64,000 nucleotides of DNA from Acanthosoma haemorrhoidale (taxonomy: Eukaryota > Arthropoda > Insecta > Hemiptera > Acanthosomatidae), in NCBI GenBank assembly GCA_930367205.1, contig OV884015.1, forward strand, positions 107,014,509 to 107,078,508. The letters run 5' to 3'. Each line of letters starts with the position of its first letter. Position 1 is the first letter of the stretch. The notes below the pieces were generated by a model. The model saw nothing but the letters and a program-made list of their open reading frames with translations. It did not search any database and had not been told where the DNA came from. Made by a program: the position numbers and the translations under genes. Positions 59,301-64,000 of the stretch are shown in pieces.

Positions 59301-62300
59301 GACGTTATTTCCAATTCACTAATATATTTATAATGTTACAGTTGTTAACTAGTCCCATGCTACTTTTTAACATGAAGATTTACGAGGATCAGTATCGGTA
59401 TAGAAAGCTCGTTTGCAAAAATACTTTCTCAGAGGACGTTATTTCCAATTCACTAATTAATTTATAATGTTACAGTCGTTAACTAGTCCCATGCTACTTT
59501 CTAACATGAAGATTTACGAGGATCAGTATCGGTATAGAAAGCTCGTTTGCAAAAATACTTTCTCAGAGGACGTTATTTCCAATTCACTAATTAATTTATA
59601 ATGTTACAGTTGTTAACTAGTCCCATGCTACTTTTTAACATGAAGATTTACGAGGAGCAGTATCGGTATAGAAAGCTCGTTTGCAAAAATACTTTCTCAG
59701 AGGACGTTATTTCCAATTCACTAATTAATTTATAATGTTACAGTTGTTAACTAGTCCCATGCTACTTTTTAACATGTAGATTTACGAGGATCAGTATCGG
59801 TATAGAAAGCTCGTTTGCAAAAATACTTTCTCAGAGGACGTTATTCCCAATTCACTAATTAATTTATAATGTTACAGTTGTTAACTAGTCCCCTGCCACT
59901 TTTTAACATGAAGATATACGAGAATCAGTATCGGTATAGAAAGCTCGTTTGCAAAAATACTTTCTCAGAGGACGTTATTTCCAATTCACTAATTAATTTA
60001 TAATGTTACAGTTGTTAACTAGTCCCCTGCCACTTTTTAACATGAAGATTTACGAGGATCAGTATCGGTATAGAAAGCTCGTTTGCAAAAATACTTTCTC
60101 AGAGGACGTTATTTCCAATTCACTAATTAATTTATAATGTTACAGTTGTTAACTAGTCCCCTGCCACTTTTTAACATGAAGATTTACGAGGATCAGTATC
60201 GGTATAGAAAGCTCGTTTGCAAAAATACTTTCTCAGAGGACGTTATTTCCAATTCACTAATTAATTTATAATGTTACAGTTGTTAACTAGTCCCCTGCCA
60301 CATTTTAACATGACGATTTACGAGGATCAGTATCGGTATAGCAAGCTCGTTTGCAAAAATACTTTCTAAGAGGACGTTATTTCCAATTCACTAATTAATT
60401 TATAATGTTACAGTTGTGAACTAGTCCCATGCTACTTTTTAACATGAAGATTTACGAGGATCAGTATCGGTATAGAAAGCTCGTTTGCAAAAATACTTTC
60501 TCAGAGGACGTTATTTCCAATTCACTAATATATTTATAATGTTACAGTTGTTAACTAGTCCCATGCTACTTTTTAACATGAAGATTTACGAGGATCAGTA
60601 TCGGTATAGAAAGCTCGTTTGCAAAAATACTTTCTCAGAGGACGTTATTTCCAATTCACTAATTAATTTATAATGTTACAGTCGTTAACTAGTCCCATGC
60701 TACTTTCTAACATGAAGATTTACGAGGATCAGTATCGGTATAGAAAGCTCGTTTGCAAAAATACTTTCTCAGAGGACGTTATTTCCAATTCACTAATTAA
60801 TTTATAATGTTACAGTTGTTAACTAGTCCCATGCTACTTTTTAACATGAAGATTTACGAGGAGCAGTATCGGTATAGAAAGCTCGTTTGCAAAAATACTT
60901 TCTCAGAGGACGTTATTTCCAATTCACTAATTAATTTATAATGTTACAGTTGTTAACTAGTCCCATGCTACTTTTTAACATGTAGATTTACGAGGATCAG
61001 TATCGGTATAGAAAGCTCGTTTGCAAAAATACTTTCTCAGAGGACGTTATTCCCAATTCACTAATTAATTTATAATGTTACAGTTGTTAACTAGTCCCCT
61101 GCCACTTTTTAACATGAAGATATACGAGAATCAGTATCGGTATAGAAAGCTCGTTTGCACAAATACTTTCTCAGAGGACGTTATTTCCAATTCACTAATT
61201 AATTTATAATGTTACAGTTGTTAACTAGTCCCATGCTACTTTTTAACATGTAGATTTACGAGGATCAGTATCGGTATAGAAAGCTCGTTTGCAAAAATAC
61301 TTTCTCAGAGGACGTTATTCCCAATTCACTAATTAATTTATAATGTTACAGTTGTTAACTAGTCCCCTGCCACTTTTTAACATGAAGATATACGAGAATC
61401 AGTATCGGTATAGAAAGCTCGTTTGCACAAATACTTTCTCAGAGGACGTTATTTCCAATTCACTAATTAATTTAAAATGTTACAGTCGTTAACTAGTCCG
61501 CTGCCACTTTTTAACATGAAGATATACGAGGATCAGTATCGGTATAGAAAGCTCGTTTGCAAAAATACTTTCTCAGAGGACGTTATTTCCAATTCACTAA
61601 TTAATTTATAATGTTACAGTTGTTAACTAGTCCCATGCTACTTTTTAACATGTAGATTTACGAGGATCAGTATCGGTATAGAAAGCTCGTTTGCAAAAAT
61701 ACTTTCTCAGAGGACGTTATTCCCAATTCACTAATTAATTTATAATGTTACAGTTGTTAACTAGTCCCCTGCCACTTTTTAACATGAAGATATACGAGAA
61801 TCAGTATCGGTATAGAAAGCTCGTTTGCACAAATACTTTCTCAGAGGACGTTATTTCCAATTCACTAATTAATTTATAATGTTACAGTCGTTAACTAGTC
61901 CGCTGCCACTTTTTAACATGAAGATATACGAGGATCAGTATCGGTATAGAAAGCTCGTTTGCAAAAATACTTTCTCAGAGGACGTTATTTCCAATTCACT
62001 AATTAATTTATAATGTTACAGTTGTTAACTAGTCCGCTGCCACTTTTTAACATGAAGATATACGAGGATCAGTATCGGTATAGAAAGCTCGTTTGCAAAA
62101 ATACTTTCTCAGAGGACGTTATTTCCAATTCACTAATTAATTTATAATGTTACAGTTGTTAACTAGTCCCATGCTACTTTTTAACATGAAGATTTACGAG
62201 GATCAGTATCGGTATAGAAAGCTCGTTTGCAAAAATACTTTCTCAGAGGACGTTATTTCCAATTCACTAATTAATTTATAATGTTACAGTTGTTAACTAG

Positions 62301-64000
62301 TCCCATGCTACTTTTTAACATGAAGATTTACGAGGATCATTATCGGTATAGAAAGCTCGTTTGCAAAAATACTTTCTCAGAGGACGTTATTTCCAATTCA
62401 CTAATTAATTTATAATGTTACAGTTGTTAACTAGTCCCATGCTACTTTTTAACATGTAGATTTACGAGGATCAGTATCGGTATAGAAAGCTCGTTTGCAA
62501 AAATACTTTCTCAGAGGACGTTATTTCCAATTCACTAATTAATTTATAATGTTACAGTTGTTAACTAGTCCCCTGCCACTTTTTAACATGAAGATTTACG
62601 AGGATCAGTATCGGTATAGAAAGCTCGTTTGCAAAAATACTTTCTCAGAGGACGTTATTTCCAATTCACTAATTAATTTATAATGTTACAGTTGTTAACT
62701 AGTCCCCTGCCACTTTTTAACATGAAGATTTACGAGGATCAGTATCGGTATAGAAAGCTCGTTTGCAAAAATACTTTCTCAGAGGACGTTATTTCCAATT
62801 CACTAATTAATTTATAATGTTACAGTTGTTAACTAGTCCCCTGCCACTTTTTAACATGAAGATTTACGAGGATCAGTATCGGTATAGAAAGCTCGTTTGC
62901 AAAAATACTTTCTCAGAGGACGTTATTTCCAATTCACTAATTAATTTATAATGTTACAGTTGTTAACTAGTCCCCTGCCACATTTTAACATGACGATTTA
63001 CGAGGATCAGTATCGGTATAGAAAGCTCGTTTGCAAAAATACTTTCTAAGAGGACGTTATTTCCAATTCACTAATTAATTTATAATGTTACAGTTGTGAA
63101 CTAGTCCCATGCTACTTTTTAACATGAAGATTTACGAGGATCAGTATCGGTATAGAAAGCTCGTTTGCAAAAATACTTTCTCAGAGGACGTTATTTCCAA
63201 TTCACTAATATATTTATAATGTTACAGTTGTTAACTAGTCCCCTGCCACTTTTTAACATGAAGATTTACGAGGATCAGTATCGGTATAGAAAGCTCGTTT
63301 GCAAAAATACTTTCTCAGAAGACGTTATTTCCAATTCACTAATTAATTTATAATGTTACAGTTGTTAACTAGTCCCCTGCCACTTTTGAACATGAAGATT
63401 TACGAGGATCAGTATCGGTACAGAAAGCTCGTTTGCAAAAATACTTTCTCAGAGGACGTTATTTCCAATTCACTAATATATTTATAATGTTACAGTTGTT
63501 AACTAGTCCCATGCTACTTTTTAACATGAAGATTTACGAGGATCAGTATCGGTATAGAAAGCTCGTTTGCAAAAATACTTTCTCAGAGGACGTTATTTCC
63601 AATTCACTAATTAATTTATAATGTTACAGTTGTTAACTAGTCCCATGCTACTTTTTAACATGAAGATTTACGAGGATCAGTATCGGTATAGAAAGCTCGT
63701 TTGCAAAAATACTTTCTCAGAGGACGTTATTTCCAATTCACTAATTAATTTATAATGTTACAGTTGTTAACTAGTCCCCTGCCACTTTTTAACATGAAGA
63801 TTTACGAGGATCAGTATCGGTATAGAAAGCTCGTTTGCAAAAATACTTTCTAAGAGGACGTTATTTCCAATTCACTAATTAATTTATAATGTTACAGTTG
63901 TTAACTAGTCCCATGCTACTTTTTAACATGAAGATTTACGAGGATCAGTATCGGTATAGAAAGCTCGTTTGCAAAAATACTTTCTCAGAGGACGTTATTT
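56317..64000. repeat. 134-bp satellite array, block 3
   Basis: About 57 units, running off the window. Most carry 'acatgaag', 'tatcggtatag' and 'tctcagagg'. Longer-range repeats are visible: a cluster with 'gttgtgaactag', 'aatatatttataatg', 'cagtcgttaac' and 'ctttctaacatg' at ~59200-59510 recurs at ~60410-60720, 1206 bp (nine units) away, and 'cattttaacatgacg' at ~60302 and ~62982 is 20 units apart. Short frames of 62 codons recur wherever the 'aatatattt' variant removes a stop; these are not genes. Confidence 0.97.

Noticed and set aside
59279..63621. Repeated 62-codon frames in the 134-bp array (59279, 60485, 63165, 63433)
   Set aside because: They appear wherever one satellite variant lacks a stop; the 134-bp period breaks any frame after each unit.

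Overview
The window is eukaryotic, repeat-dominated, AT-rich DNA with no confidently recognisable host gene. The mobile elements are Jockey-clade non-LTR, Copia, gypsy-like LTR, mariner and Polinton/adintovirus types, a mixture typical of arthropod genomes. A crustacean such as a copepod is plausible, but the sequence alone does not prove it. It reads like a pericentromeric or other heterochromatic segment in which two unrelated satellite arrays flank a graveyard of nested, broken transposons.

Layout. (1) 1-24734: about 45.4 head-to-tail units of a ~546-bp satellite, with higher-order structure and a homogenised 543-bp subfamily at the right. (2) 24735-32430: broken elements in order: a minus-strand Jockey-type reverse transcriptase tail with a perfect 18-bp-arm hairpin in its 3' part, a 31-bp minisatellite, a solo LTR with a 4-bp target duplication, an internally deleted mariner, a fold-back mariner derivative with arms made of inverted transposase sequence, and a long (CT)n tract. 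(3) 32431-36327: scattered same-strand remains of a Polinton/adintovirus-like DNA element: a protein-primed DNA polymerase fragment, a parvovirus-type phospholipase A2 domain, a putative virion protein, a small Cys-motif protein and the N-terminus of a capsid-like protein. A damaged Jockey-like copy and an inverted second RT fragment split them, and an LTR cuts them at the right. (4) 36328-38815: LTR-like sequence, an 18-bp minisatellite, a minus-strand BIR-like reading frame and an inverted-repeat (MITE-like) element. (5) 38816-42873: a nearly full-length but mutated Jockey-like element with ORF1 (zinc knuckles), ORF2 (endonuclease and RT) and a poly(A) tail. (6) 43162-64000: a 134-bp satellite array containing two apparently identical truncated Copia elements (LTR, primer-binding site, gag-protease-partial RT, no integrase, no 3' LTR) exactly 5830 bp apart, so Copia has become part of a satellite higher-order repeat.

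Nothing here forms a working host pathway. The genes are transposon or virus-like genes, nearly all disabled. The points of most interest are the dismembered Polinton/adintovirus-like element, the Copia captured in a satellite repeat unit, and the fold-back mariner. Family names rest on motifs recognised by eye; no database search was made.
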